Positions 51,901 to 63,787 of a stretch of DNA of 64,000 nucleotides are shown one piece after another. The first letter of the stretch is position 1; each line of letters begins with the position of its first letter. Made by a program: the position numbers and the translations under genes. The notes beneath the pieces are model-generated. The model was not told the DNA's origin and did not search any database. It saw nothing but the letters and a program-made list of their open reading frames with translations. Origin of the DNA: Mesostigma viride (Eukaryota > Streptophyta > Mesostigmatophyceae > Mesostigmatales > Mesostigmataceae); NCBI GenBank assembly GCA_009746045.1, contig RPFO01000065.1, positions 4,036,509 through 4,100,508 of the forward strand, given 5' to 3'.

Positions 51901-53058
51901 AGGATGGCATACCCTCATGACAACCCCACGCAAACCCCTACAAGTCGGGGAATGGGTGAGCTATTACCCGGATCGCGACACGTCCATACATAAGGGCTGC
52001 ATCGTTGCGGTCGCGTCGACGGGCGTTACCATACAATTGCTCCAGGAGACACCCGACGGTCAAGGACTTCTCGGCAAATTGATTACATCGTACGCCTACA
52101 TTCCAGCATTTCAATGTCACCGCATTCGAGTGGTCCCGTGGTCACTGTCACAGGCGTGCATGTTACCCTTGGACCCCACCACAGTGATACGCGACACCAC
52201 ATGGCTACATGTTGGCAAGGGCGACTGGACACGCTTGCTCTAGACCCGCTAGAATTTGGGTGGGTCCTCACATCTGGCGGCACCCCCATGACGAAGTGCC
52301 TTTTCGAGTACACGGCAGACTGGGGATACCGGCTACTTCTACATAAAAATCATAGGATGCACCCGGGTCGCCTGCGCTGGCACCCCGAGTGGCCGGGCTA
52401 CACCTGGATCAAGAACATTACCTTGGCAGTTGATCACCCATTGGTTGACAAACGGGCCACCGACGTCCAGCACCTGCTTATGCATCGGGCCATCGGGGTC
52501 AATTCCCAATTGCACCACCGGTACTCCCACGCGGCGGCGTGCTTATGCAACTTTCCAGATGAAACAATTGAGCACAGATTTCTGGACTGCCAACTCGCGG
52601 GGTTTGGCAATGGCTGCTGGGTATATGGGCCAAGTGGATGGCTATTACAGCTCCCCCCACCACCGTCACACTATCTACGGTTATTTTCGGCATCACGGGA
52701 TTACGGGACGCGAGCCTCACAGCCAACCAGATGGCATGGATATGGCTACGCACGACGATGCTTCACACCATATGGCAAGTTCGCAACGAGACCGTATTCA
52801 CGTTACGTGCCGCGTACACGAGAGGTGCCGTGGTCCGCCGGTTTATCTCCTCTTGGAACCTGGCTATGCGTCGTTACTGGCTCCTCAGTGGCGACGGAAC
52901 AACACAAAGTATGGGACCCGGGCCCTAACAATGACACCCCCAGCCCCCTGGAAGTCTTCCATGCACTCATGGGCATGAACCAGGTCTTTACACGTATGCC
53001 GGATGACGATATATCTACAGTACAATGGCTACCTTGGTCGCAGGGCGCGCCTTATTAA
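48914..53058 (+). pseudogene. LINE B ORF2: endonuclease (partial), reverse transcriptase, zinc knuckle
   Basis: Reading frames change near 49300, 52230 and 52620. Part 1 (to 49337) is the C-terminal half of an APE endonuclease with YLLSIYAPTD and VILMGDFNLD. Part 2 (49286-52243) completes it with LDRIYATHAW and LSDHYPCII, then gives the reverse transcriptase: GVDGIPVEFWRKFW, LIFKKGSKTQWQNYRPI, WDFKKAFDRM (about 50505), SLPQGDCMSPLLFLL and the YVDDTT box (about 50813-50830). Part 3 carries a CxC...EHRFLDC element of the LINE C-terminal zinc knuckle type, and the last frame ends with MLHTIWQVRNETVF. Domain order and motifs fit the L1 clade. It is unrelated in detail to LINE A and inactive as read. 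Confidence 0.85.
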
Positions 53059-53163
53059 TGCGGGCACCCCAATTTAGGCAAAACTAGGCATTTCAGGCTA
53101 TTTTTGGCATACCTGGGTCACCTTAACTGTTATATGGAAATAAACTAACACCCATTTCACCGG
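48914..53163 (+). mobile_element. LINE B, L1-like, 5'-truncated (4.25 kb) with 14-bp target duplication
   Basis: The element is flanked by AAGAGAGAGTCGAG at 48900-48913 and 53164-53177. The left end starts inside the endonuclease domain, as expected of a 5'-truncated LINE insertion. The 3' end has an AATAAA-like ggaaataaacta (53137-53148) and no long poly(A). The coding part has three frame breaks. It sits between the divergent BolA2 and Ser/Pro-rich genes. Confidence 0.85.
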
Positions 53164-53603
53164 AAGAGAGAGTCGAGTTGAATTGACTTGAATCCCAAAC
53201 CACCAAACTGCAGAGTTTAGTTGGCAGGACTAGTGGTTTTGCTGAGGTGGCGCAACCAGATAGAACCAAGTCGGCATCGTATACGGGCTTCTTGGCCATT
53301 CGAAACCCTGAATTTTTGTACTTCGAACCGTACATCGCTCAGATTGATTCACGAAACGCTGTACACGCGTCGTTGGGTCGTCGTCGGGTCGCCCTGCTGC
53401 TGAAAGCCAGCCCAAAACAGCGCCAAAAAACAATGGTTCACAGGACGGCACCTTCGATGTCAGGCAGGTGGGGTTACCCCACGAGATGAACCAGCTATGG
53501 CGTTCTAGTTATCTAAACATGGGCTGTATGCACGAAGCTGCTGTTTGCAACGGGCGGCCGCACGAATTAGCTTAACATGTGAAATAGCATTTTTATGTGA
53601 AGA

Positions 53604-56600
53604 ATGGCGGAGAGGAATGCGTACGCTGCATCTAGCAGCAAGTCACCCCTTCCTCGAAGCTCACAATCGCAAAATAGATACCCTCCAGGGGGTGGTGGAT
53701 CGTTCACATTCCTCTCGGAGGACCAGGACCATGACGCATTGCAATCGGGCAATTTTCGCTACAGGAGGGATCCAGCTACAACTTCCAGACCGTCTTCTCG
53801 CAGCTCACCGAGTTATAACGCAGTGTACGTGACATGTGCTGGAGTTGTAGGTCAGCGGGGGAGACCAATGACAAGAGTTTTGAAGCTGATACAGGCATGA
53901 ATGGTGCAAGACAATCGTCCGTAATGGTGCTAGATCGACTGAGAATGGGAAGATCGACAGTTGAAGCCATACAAAAATTGTAGAGCTAACTTCGTGGGAT
54001 GGGCGAGTGTGGGATTGCAGGAGACACGTCACATGAGCCATTTCGTCGTTGGGTTCTTGAAGCTCTGTTTTCTGGATCACTGTCGCTTTTCCTGGAAGGA
54101 CATGACTGACATTCGGCGTCGAATTCTGTCCTTTTCATCGAGCTGCGCGGTTCTAGATCGAAAATATGTGACAAAGACCGCCCCGAAGCAGCCCGGGTGC
54201 ACACTAGCTGACGTGAACAATGTTAGGGCGCACGGTGCCTGCCACCTGGCGTATACCTGTAACGGGGAAAAGAATGCCCATCTAGCATTGCGCCGGGTGA
54301 CGCCGGTTCTGACAAGAAAGCGTTGCGTACAGATATTTGATGAGACCTGTGAGGTATTACCTCACAGGCTTCCTGTGGGCATCACGCCATCGCACGCGCA
54401 CAGCAGTTTATTCAATGCCATGCTCCTTGTGCTGTGCTCGGTGTGCTGGGATCAGCGTGTGCCAGATGTCTGTGTGGAGCATGTGCCTTACCGTCGGAAG
54501 TGGCATTCACCTCCAAGCATCAACTGATAGCATGGGAGGCAGGATCGGGTGTACTACAGGTGTGAGCAGGGACTCATGCACAGACCGCTGCATCTGAAAT
54601 AGATATGTTGTGCTGGTATCTGATATTATAATGATATCTATTGCTTGTATGTCGTTTGCTTTTCCGATCCATGATTCTGATAAATCACACATTGTACCAT
54701 TATTGATCAATGCTTGTTGCCTTCAAGGAGGCTGGCTCGTCCCATTTCTGCTCCAACGCTGACCCAGGATCCTGCTCTGCTGCGCACGCTGCACCACCTG
54801 CGTGCGCACGTATGCCACCATCTGCACGCTGTGCACGTCCCCACGCTCCCTTCTTCCTTCCCCCCCCTCGTGCCCCCCCCCCCTGCAGCGGCGGCTACAT
54901 GCAGGGTCAGCCACCGCTGCGCTCTCCAAAGTCGACCACCACGACCGACGTGGCGCCTGCGCCGCGCATGCGCCCCAGGGCTCCTGGGCTCCCCTCCCGC
55001 CCCTCCCAGGGCATCATGAGCAGCGGCGGCGTCGCGTCCGCCATGGGCCTCGCGCCGCGGTCCGACTTCCTGGACCGGGAGGCCTTGCGCGCGTCCCTGG
55101 ACAGTGGGCTGGGCCACCACGATGGCGACCAGGGAGGGTACCGCCCCGCCATGGCGTGGGGGGGCAGCGAACGGCAAGGGGGTTCATCCTCCGCGGCAGG
55201 CCTGGCGCCGGCCCCCCCCGTCCGTGCGGCATGGACGAGCCACGGCACGCATGCCATGTCCAGTGGCCGGCCTTCTGCTGCCGTACGGTACGGGATGGGG
55301 ATGGCGCATGACGAGATCAGTGTGTACAACGGTGCATCGCTGTCATATCCAACAGCGGTGCACCGGTGTGATTGTAACAAGGATGCATGGCTCTCATATC
55401 CAACCATGGCTCATCGTTTATGATCATATCCAACGAGGCTCGAGCTACCATGGTCCGGATTCTCCCGATTTCTGGCCTGCGCTGTTAGTCTACTTGATAT
55501 CCAACGATGGTTGTGGGATTGCTCGGTTGTGGATGACTGGTTGTGGATGACTGGTGTTGGATGATTGGTTGCGGAAGATTGGTTGTGGAAGATTGGTTAA
55601 GGAGGATGATGGCTCGTTTGCCCTCGCCCAGTTTGTAACACAAGAGATTTCAGGGGGGTTGTTGTTGTTGTTGTCATCCATCACCAGGAGCCATTTTCTC
55701 ATGAATGTCTGATCTTTGTATTTGGGGGGGGGGGGGAGGAGGATTTGGGCGTGGTGTCTGGTCACACAAGCCGTTTTGATGGCTGCTTTCTTTTTTGTCC
55801 TCCATTGCTCTTGACTCTCTGATGGATGGATTGCTTGATTGCATGACTGCGATGCTGGTTATGGTTGCGTGTGGCAGGCCAAGCACCGGCGCCACGCCCC
55901 TCTCCCCCCCGAGTGTGTGGGGGGATCTACGGGGCGGAACGGGCACGGGCACCAGCCGCACGGCCGCCTTTCAGTCGATGGAGGAGGATGTGCCGTCCAT
56001 CACACAAGGTGAGGGTGGTATCCGATCAGTTATACCATCTGCCACGCCAGGTAGGAGAGGGCATGCACCGTCCGTCACTCTGGGCGAGGGTGGAGGTGCC
56101 TGTGTAAGATAGTTTTCACCATCCATGGTGCTAGGTGAGGGTGGTGTGGGTCAGCATGCACTGTCTGCTGCGCTGGGTAGGAGAGGGCATCTGCCGGCCA
56201 TCAAGCTAGGTGAGGGTGCTGGTTCTGGTATTGGATAACTTCTACAATCTTCTCTGTCACGTATGTAAGGGTGACATTGCTGGTAGTAGACATGTTTCAG
56301 GTGAAATGAGGTTGTACAACTGTACAACACAGATCAAGAACTCTAGTGGGTGTAGCGTGTACTTGGTGACGTGGCCCTTACCCAATGCACCCAGTTATTG
56401 GATCTTGGTCCGGTAGCGGCGCTGGCGTAGGCGTGGAAGCCATGGGTGGTTGGTGTGCGCCAAGTTTTGTGTGGGGAGCATGATGAAGGCATTTTGGTGG
56501 GCATGAACAGCATGAACAGCCAACCAAAGGAGAGCGAGGGTAGCCCAATGGGGAATTACTCCTCTAGGGTAATTTACCAACAGCAGCGTTCTTGAGACTA

Positions 56601-59600
56601 GTTTTCTCTTATTGCACTTGAAATGTGCCGTTGTTGGCTTTGTGATGCCCTTCCCGCTAGCGTGGACCATCGCCCCTTAGATGTCCATCTTGATGTCCAT
56701 ATTTCCACCCCCTCATGTCAGCCCCGGGGATTGTGGGAGCCACTACCAAGCCAGCGGTCGCCACCACCGTAGTGGCTGCATGGTTGTTTTATGTCATTCA
56801 TGCACTTGTTATAAGAGCATACAGCATAGACAGGCGGGTTATGCTGATGCCATGATTCCGTTGCATGAATTCTGCACACGATAAATGTCAGTTCCCCGTT
56901 CCTAGAGGGACACTTGGCTGGCATTGTCGCCATTCCGCACAGGCTATCTGCCTGCCCGCCCGCCCGCCCGCCCGCCCGCCCCCATGCACGCACGCACACA
57001 CGCATTTGCACCCGCATACATGCCGACGCTTACATGCGCTTGTACTTTCATCCGCGCAGGCGGCTCCACCCGGGTGCCCACCGCCAGCTCAGAAAGGCAC
57101 GCCCGCGGCGGCGCGCGGCGCGCCCCGTTCACGCGCAGCCGGCCCTCGGCCAGCCACGGCAGCCGTGAGCAGTGGACGGACGGCAGTGAGCGCAGCGGGG
57201 TAGACGCGGGTGCGGCGCAGTCCACGCTGCGGGGCAGCGGGGAGGAGGTGCAGCTCGACCGCGAGGTGAGGCGGCGTGAGCAAATCCAGGGCGCAGGCAG
57301 GCAGCTTGATGATAGGATAGAGAAGTACATCATCATTACAATCGTGAACATGCACCTCCCATCATCATGGAAGTGTGTGTTCCTGGTTCTTCTTGGTATA
57401 GACTGCATAACGCGATGGGGGGCCGGTGGAGGTGGGGCCTCAACTCCACACAAGCATACGGGCCTCCGTCTCTGCTGTGGGTGGGGGCCAGTAGCGAACC
57501 CGCAGCATGGCTGCGGATGCCGCGCGGTCTTGTCGCTGTACACAACATGGGGGATTGTGCACATGCAGGGTGGGCGCTCATCCTGTTGCCTTCCTAGTTC
57601 GAAGTTAAGTTCTGTGGTCCCTGTTCAAGCGGGCAGACGTAATGAGGACAGGGGCCTGTGTGACGGATGGTGGCATGAATACTAGGAAGTGGCACACGGT
57701 AAGCGATGAAGACTAAGTTAACATGAAACGCCTTTGCATACCAACCTAATCAACATCGTAGACAACACCTTGATTCATAAATTAAACGCCGCGGCTGTTC
57801 CCTCCCCCCCCTGCAGGGGCGTGGCACCGTCACAAAGAAGGGCCGCGGCGCGCGCAGCGCCAACTACCTCACGCGCGGCGCGGGGCCCCGGGGCATCAAC
57901 ACGATCAGCCTCAGCTCCAGCGTGACCAACCGGGGCATCGAGGAGGAGTCCATCGGGCTGGAGATATCGCTCTCCGACTACATGGTGAGATGGGCTTGAT
58001 AGGGCACATTAGGGTGTGTATCTATGGCTGGAGACATCTCTCTTCTACTACAAGGTGAGGATGGGCTTGATAGGGCACAGTAGGGTGTGTGTAGATGGCT
58101 GGAGACGTCGCTCTTCGACAACATGGTGAGGATGGGCTTGATAGCGCACAGTAGGGTGTGTGTCAATGGCTGGAGATATGGCTCTCCGACTAGATGGTGA
58201 GGGTTTGATTGGGCATCGTGGGGGCCATACGCATGACTTTGTAGTGACTCCTCACACGCATGCTTGTTGATAATGCTTGCACACCCCCAACCACACGCAT
58301 CCGCCCCCCCCCTACCCTCCCGCCTTCCCCCCCCCCAGGCCGCCCTGGAGACTACACCCGCCCCATCCTCCGCCACCCCTGCCAGCCAGGAGCTATGGGG
58401 GGACTTGGACATGTCGGTGGCGCACAACGGCGCTGAGGGGCCGCGCCTGGTCATTCAGGGGGCTGCGGACGCATCGGACCTTGAGCTGGCGGTGCGGGGC
58501 CTGTCGTTGCGGGAACGGTCCGCGGCAAGCAGCAGCAATGGGTAGGTGGGGGTGGCTGGAGTGTGCACCTGGAACCCAACCACTTCGCCTGCGTGGGAAC
58601 GCCTGTTGTGCCGCCGTCTTGTACACACTTCCTTGTTGTACCCGTTGTTGGCCCCCAACGTTACCCCCCATCATTTCCCCCCATGTGTTTTCCCTCTCAT
58701 TTGACCCCATGGTTGGACCCCATGGGCTGGAAACGTCGTTTGGTTGTGGGGAGCGAGCAAGTACAAGGGTGCTTGATGGTTCGTGGGGAGAGGACGCTCA
58801 TGATCCTTCCTCCACCGGATGCCTCTCGGTCCCGCATATCTCGTGTCTCTGTGAGGATGTGGCACATTCGTTGTATTTTCCTGCGGTAACGCTGCTTTGG
58901 GGGGGGGGGCAGCCAGGGACCCTGGATAGCAGATAGACACTTGGCACAGAGATGTGCTTTTCGCGGACATTGCGCTATAGGACAGCCACATGTATTTGCC
59001 GAGTGGCCTTCAGTAAGTCCCCGAGGGGCTTTCATCAACACTTTCCAAACATAGGTTACCGCAGAGGTCAACATATCCCCGTGCGTGGACTGGGAAGCCT
59101 GGCTTCATCAACTTAATCCTCATTCCTCGCCACCAGGCTCTCATAGGGCATGCTTGCTTGGCTCACTTACATGAAAACTAGTCAACGCCATATGGCTCAT
59201 GCAAACTTGTGGGTAAGTTCTATCTACTGCCATGTGTGCCGGTCTCTACCAACTACCACTTTCTAATGTCAATTTCCCTATTCGTCGCCCACACCTCTGT
59301 CTTCACCCACCATGCCACCCTTCACCCACACCGTCACCCACGTTCATGTCATTATGACCCCCCACTCACCTTTCAACCACGGCCCTCCCGGCTGCCATGA
59401 TTGTCAACGACGCAGCATGGGCGGCATCTCAGCGGATGAGTACTATGCCACGGGTGGTAGCATAAGCAACAACAGGAACCCCGTGTCTCCCAACAGTGCC
59501 GGGGACTGGGGCGTGGGAACCAGCCCAGCCCCACGCCCGTTCACATCGTCCAAGAACCGCACCGTCTCGCCCGCCTCATCGGGCAAGGCGCTCAGTCCGG

Positions 59601-62600
59601 TGAGGGCGGTGGGGGTGCTTGTCCCTGCCGCGCTTGGCATGTATGCCTGCTCCATGCTTTATGCATGGTCGCATCGCCATACTTTTGCATGTTCGCCTAT
59701 GCCATGCTTTTGCATGTTCGCCTATGCCATGCTTTTGCATGTTTGTCGATGCCATTTTGGATGTTCAGCTATGCTTGTTGTACTCCATGCTATGTTGGTC
59801 GCATGGTAGCCGCCTGCCTGCATGTGTCCCCCGCAGCCCGTTTTTGTCCAACACGTCGGAAACGTATGTGAATGTGCATGGCAAAGTTACGGCGTGACAG
59901 TTAGGGATGCAACTGGGGGGCAGTTAACAGTGATTTGTATGGGCGAGGGGCGACATCATCTTGTTGCCATGTGTGTGTGTGTGTGTCTTTGCAGGAGTGG
60001 GCCTATGTGGGTCATATCAACTTCACACAATCAACGATAGGGTTCGATAGGGGTTCAGTAGCAGAATATATCAGCATAGTTGCTGCCTCCTTTTGAGCGT
60101 CGGTTGCTAGGTGCATCGCTGGGTGGGCAGAAACAACCGGGATCTGATGACAGCCGTTGTGGGTGGATGGGCAGGAGGGTGGGACACTTGTCTTGGGTTC
60201 CGCTGTCACATCCAGCGTGCATGCCCAAATGCTGGGCATGTGACCTCTACAAATGAAAGCTTGGTACCGGGGCATCACAGCGTGTTGCCGCTGTTTGCAG
60301 GGACGTGTTTGTCTTGTCCAAGAGAATCTGCCCTATTCCCCCCATTTTACCTCCTCCCCCAAGTTGTGAGGTTATCCGAACGGTTAAAAATTCATGGTGG
60401 CAGCAGGGAGGGTGACTCCTGAGCGTTCTCCCCGAAAGCCCAACGGCCAGCAGATGTACTCTACTCACCATGGGCGGTCTCTGCGTGACGTCTGTCGGGG
60501 ATCCCCCCTTGGCCTGACTGCGTCTGCCCCCTGCTCGCATCTCCCCTGCGCCTCGCTCCACCCGTTCATCGGCTTGCCTGCCCCCTCTCCCCCATCAGAG
60601 GGACGACCCACTGTCACCAAGCGGAGGGTCGACTGCACGCACTCTGTCCCCCACCGGCCCACCCAAGGCAAGTGATGGGGGCGCAACCGCGGCCGAGTCC
60701 AGCCACGCTATGGGTTATGGCGCCAGCAGCGGCGCTGCGTCAACATCTGCCAACGCCGGCGGCGCGACGACTGGGTCCGGCGCACACTTGGCGCGCCCGC
60801 TGCGATCCGCACGCTCATACGGCCACCCGCCATCCGAAGTGAGTCGAGGAGGCTGCTCTCTGTTTTGTGGGGGGGGGTTGGTACTCGGTGCAACGCTCGC
60901 CGGCGTACCGAGGAATGGTTTCTGAACTCTGGTGTCAAAATATATGGTATCCGTTGCTTTGTAGCATATGCATGCTGCAGTTTGTGAAGACTATTTATAG
61001 AAACCTTATTACATCGCTAATACGTTGCTAACCTGAAAACTGCCTCGGTATCTTCTAATCTTGCACGACATGAAGTTGCAATCTGTTGCATGACTGAAAT
61101 GCGTGCATGCATAATTGCAATTATATCCATGAAAGAATACTCACAATTGCCGCACACAGATGGTGTGCATGACCATGCTGGCAATGTAGCCAAGTGGATG
61201 CGTTATAATTAGTGGTCACGATGACCGAGTGTCGGTCAGGCTGTTGTAGTCGTGTCAAAAATTGATGAGATAAAACACCACTTCAGGGGGCAGATAAATA
61301 CGGCAACATTCCCTGGAGATAAATATTTGCGAGTCGTTCTAGAAGTGTCTATGCGCGCAGTGTAACGCTGGCGCAGCGATAGTGCAGCGCGCCTTTTGGA
61401 AATCGCTACGGCACAAGCCATGGGATTGGTGCCATGCCGATAAGGCATTGCACCAGGCTTGTAGGAATTGCACAGATCCTAGCTTGTGCTTGAGCGATTT
61501 CCAAAAGGCGCGCTTCACTATCGTTACGCCAGCGTTACACTGCGCTTATAGACACTTCTAGAACGACTCGCAAATATTTATCTCCAGGGAATGTTGCCGT
61601 ATTTATCTGCCCCCTGAAGTGGTGTTTTATCTCATCAATGTTTGGCACGACTACAACAACCTGACCGACACTGGGTGACCACTAATTATAACACATCCAC
61701 TTGGCTACACTGCCAGCATGGTCATGCACACCATCTGTGTGCAGCAATTGTGAGTATCCTTTCACAGATTTAATGACCATTATGCATGCACGCATCTCGG
61801 TCATATTTATATATTGCATCTCATGTCTCACTATCTGCTATGTCAATAGCGTGGAACCCAGTTGCATTCGCGACCCGCTTATTCATGCTCTCGCTGCCCC
61901 CTATTTTCTTGAACGCCGCGCCCTGTACCCTACCCAGATTGAGACGGGGGTTGGGCGACCCCCCTCGCGGCAACGGCCTCCCCCTGAGGCGCTGCACCTC
62001 TTTGTGGGTGAGTGCCCACGTGCTTGCCGCGTGTCGTCCTTGAAGGTCACGTGGTCTGCTAGGGTGGGTTGTTAGGAGGGGCTGTTTGGTAGAAGGGGTC
62101 GTCAGGAGGGGCTGTTTGCTAGGAGGGGTTGTTAGGAGGGGCTGTTTGGTAGGAGGGGTATGTTTTTAGGGGCTGTTTGCTAGGAGGGGTTGTTAGGAGG
62201 GGCTGTTTGGTAGGAGGGGTTGTTAGGAGGGGCTGTTTGCTAGGAGGTAGTTAGGAGGGGCTGTTTTCTAAGAGGGGTTGTGAGCTGGCCCCCCCTTTGG
62301 CGAGTCTGTGTTTGAGCGTTTGCGAGGACGTCGTTGGCTACAGGCAGATGGCCTGCAAGTGTCGGAGGAGATCTTTTTTTTTTCTGGTCTTTCATCATGA
62401 CTGTCAACGGCTTGCTAGCCTTGTTCTGCCTGGCATTGCCCATTGCCTCTACTCGGTGACTCGTTTTTTTCTGGTCTCCCTCAGCCACCTGGGCTCAGAA
62501 GCCCTGGTCTCTGTTGTGGGAGTGGGTGCACCGGGAATAGTGCAGAAATGCAGTTATTTTGCCCTTGTCATCCTTGTTTCGTTGCAGTCGATGCTCCAAC

Positions 62601-63287
62601 ATGTGCACGTGAATGTTCAAGGCCATGCTTCTTGTTCCTATGCTCGAACGGTTGGTAGGATGGGGCATGTGTTTGCAGGGGGAAGGGGGACCGGGCATCT
62701 GTCTGCACTACAGTATCATGCGCAGCGTCAGCACTATCATGCACAACTATCATTCTGCTCTATCACAACGGTTGCAAGCAGCAGCACGTATGGGTATCAT
62801 GCATCCGCCGACCCCAGTATGAGCGTAGGACTTGTTCTGGTTGCTCTCTGTGCCATCCCTGGCTGGCATCAAGGGTTAATGATCCAACCTGTGCCCCTGT
62901 GTGATAAATGAATGGAACATGTGTCCGGTGCTGAATTCGTGACATGCCTTGGCGATCGTGGCTGGCGGTGGAGCAGAGAACCAGAATCAGGCGGCTGCAG
63001 CTGCACCGGCGCGCAGCCGTCCGCCCAGCAGCACGGCGCCCTTGCAGCCATCGCCCAGGGACCCCCTGGAGGCCGACCGCAATTCGCTGGCGTCTCGGCA
63101 GTCCACGGCGCGTCTGCCAGAACGGTCCCCGCGCAGCGCCGAGCCCAACGGCCGGGGGGTCATCCAGCGCCCGCCATCAAGGCAACGGCCGCCACCCGAG
63201 GCGCTGTGCCTGGACATGTCATCGCCCTGGGGGCGTTTCCAGGACATCTACATTGACAGCTCAGGCTCCGACGTGGGCTCCCCGTGA
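53604..63287 (+). CDS. Unknown Ser/Pro/Gly-rich protein (10 exons, ~722 aa)
   Basis: Proposed exons: 53604-53824, 54889-55323 (3' end uncertain; 55137 and 55287 also fit), 55878-56008, 57060-57265, 57817-57984, 58339-58541, 59416-59599, 60599-60838, 61938-62007 and 62977-63287. All phases agree and the sum is divisible by three. The start ATGGCGGAG is in a favourable context. The product is almost entirely low complexity, rich in Ser, Pro, Gly, Ala and Arg, with SP/TP sites (e.g. TVSPASSGKALSP, TLSPTGPP), and is probably disordered. The only ordered-looking segment is SLSSSVTNRGIEEESIGLEI in exon 5. RPPSRQRPPPEAL occurs in both exons 9 and 10. No known domain is recognised, so it could be a phosphorylated scaffold or regulatory protein. 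The exons are GC-rich against AT-richer introns, and TGTAA lies 266 bp past the stop. Confidence 0.65.
57953..58203 (+). repeat. 71-bp tandem repeat carrying a splice donor, four units
   Basis: Unit 1 includes the last bases of exon 5 and its donor (ACATG/GTGAGA at 57985). Three more units follow in the intron, each repeating ggctggaga...ctcttc/ctccgac and a GTGAGG donor at about 58055, 58126 and 58197. Confidence 0.8.
59665..59760 (+). repeat. ~26-bp minisatellite in intron 7 of the Ser/Pro gene
   Basis: Units of the form ccatgcttttgcatgttcgc with a few trailing bases repeat three to four times, just downstream of exon 7. Confidence 0.75.
61070..61830. repeat. Long foldback (inverted repeat) in intron 8 of the Ser/Pro gene
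   Basis: Left arm ~61070-61418 and right arm ~61482-61828 are reverse complements with scattered mismatches. Long perfect stretches are found around gagataaaacaccacttcag and its partner ctgaagtggtgttttatctc. The ~63-base loop contains a smaller hairpin (ggtgccatgcc/ggcattgcacc). There is no coding potential. It may be a foldback MITE or a hairpin-RNA source. Confidence 0.85.
62070..62285 (+). repeat. Minisatellite of ggttgttaggaggggctgtt units
   Basis: The units alternate ctgtttggtaggagg and ctgtttgctaggagg for about seven copies, between exons 9 and 10 of the Ser/Pro gene. Confidence 0.8.
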
Positions 63288-63552
63288 CCCCTTGACACCA
63301 AGAGATTGGGGCTTGGTGATAAGCCTGGAGGTGGGGGGCAGTGTTGATGGCAAAGTGAGTGCATGTGTACTCGGATGCTGGTTTGCTAAGGGTTTATATG
63401 CGAGTTGTGAGTCATGATTCCTGGAATTCCGATCACAAGGAAGAGAGGAGCCATGGCCTTTTAGCGCGCCTGAGCTCCCTTTTGTGGGAGGTTTACCCTA
63501 GGCTTCACGGCACACAAAGGCAACCCCATGGCGCTCACTGGCACTCTTGTAG

Positions 63553-63557
63553 TGTAA
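63553..63557 (+). promoter_or_regulatory. Possible poly(A) signal TGTAA
   Basis: TGTAA, the usual green-algal polyadenylation signal, lies 266 bp after the Ser/Pro gene stop. A pentamer is common by chance, so this is only suggestive. Confidence 0.3.
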
Positions 63558-63787
63558 TGTGGACGTTGCATACTGTTTGGTGCATAATCACACGTACAAC
63601 GAATAGGGTGGCATAGATCTTGACCTGTATGAAGATTGAGGAGCTAATGTTCCCAGCAATTTTGAACATGGCAGCTTGGGTCGATTAGATTATAGAGCTC
63701 TTCACATGGATTCAGTTCATGCCATAGATACATTTTGTGCCTGATCAGAATACATTTTGTGAGAAAGGCATGTCGCATTTTCTTTAA

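Noticed and set aside
54345-54370. Hairpin cctgtgaggt/acctcacagg as a terminator or regulatory RNA
   Set aside because: It is a single 10-bp stem in an intron, with no U tract or conserved context; chance is likely.
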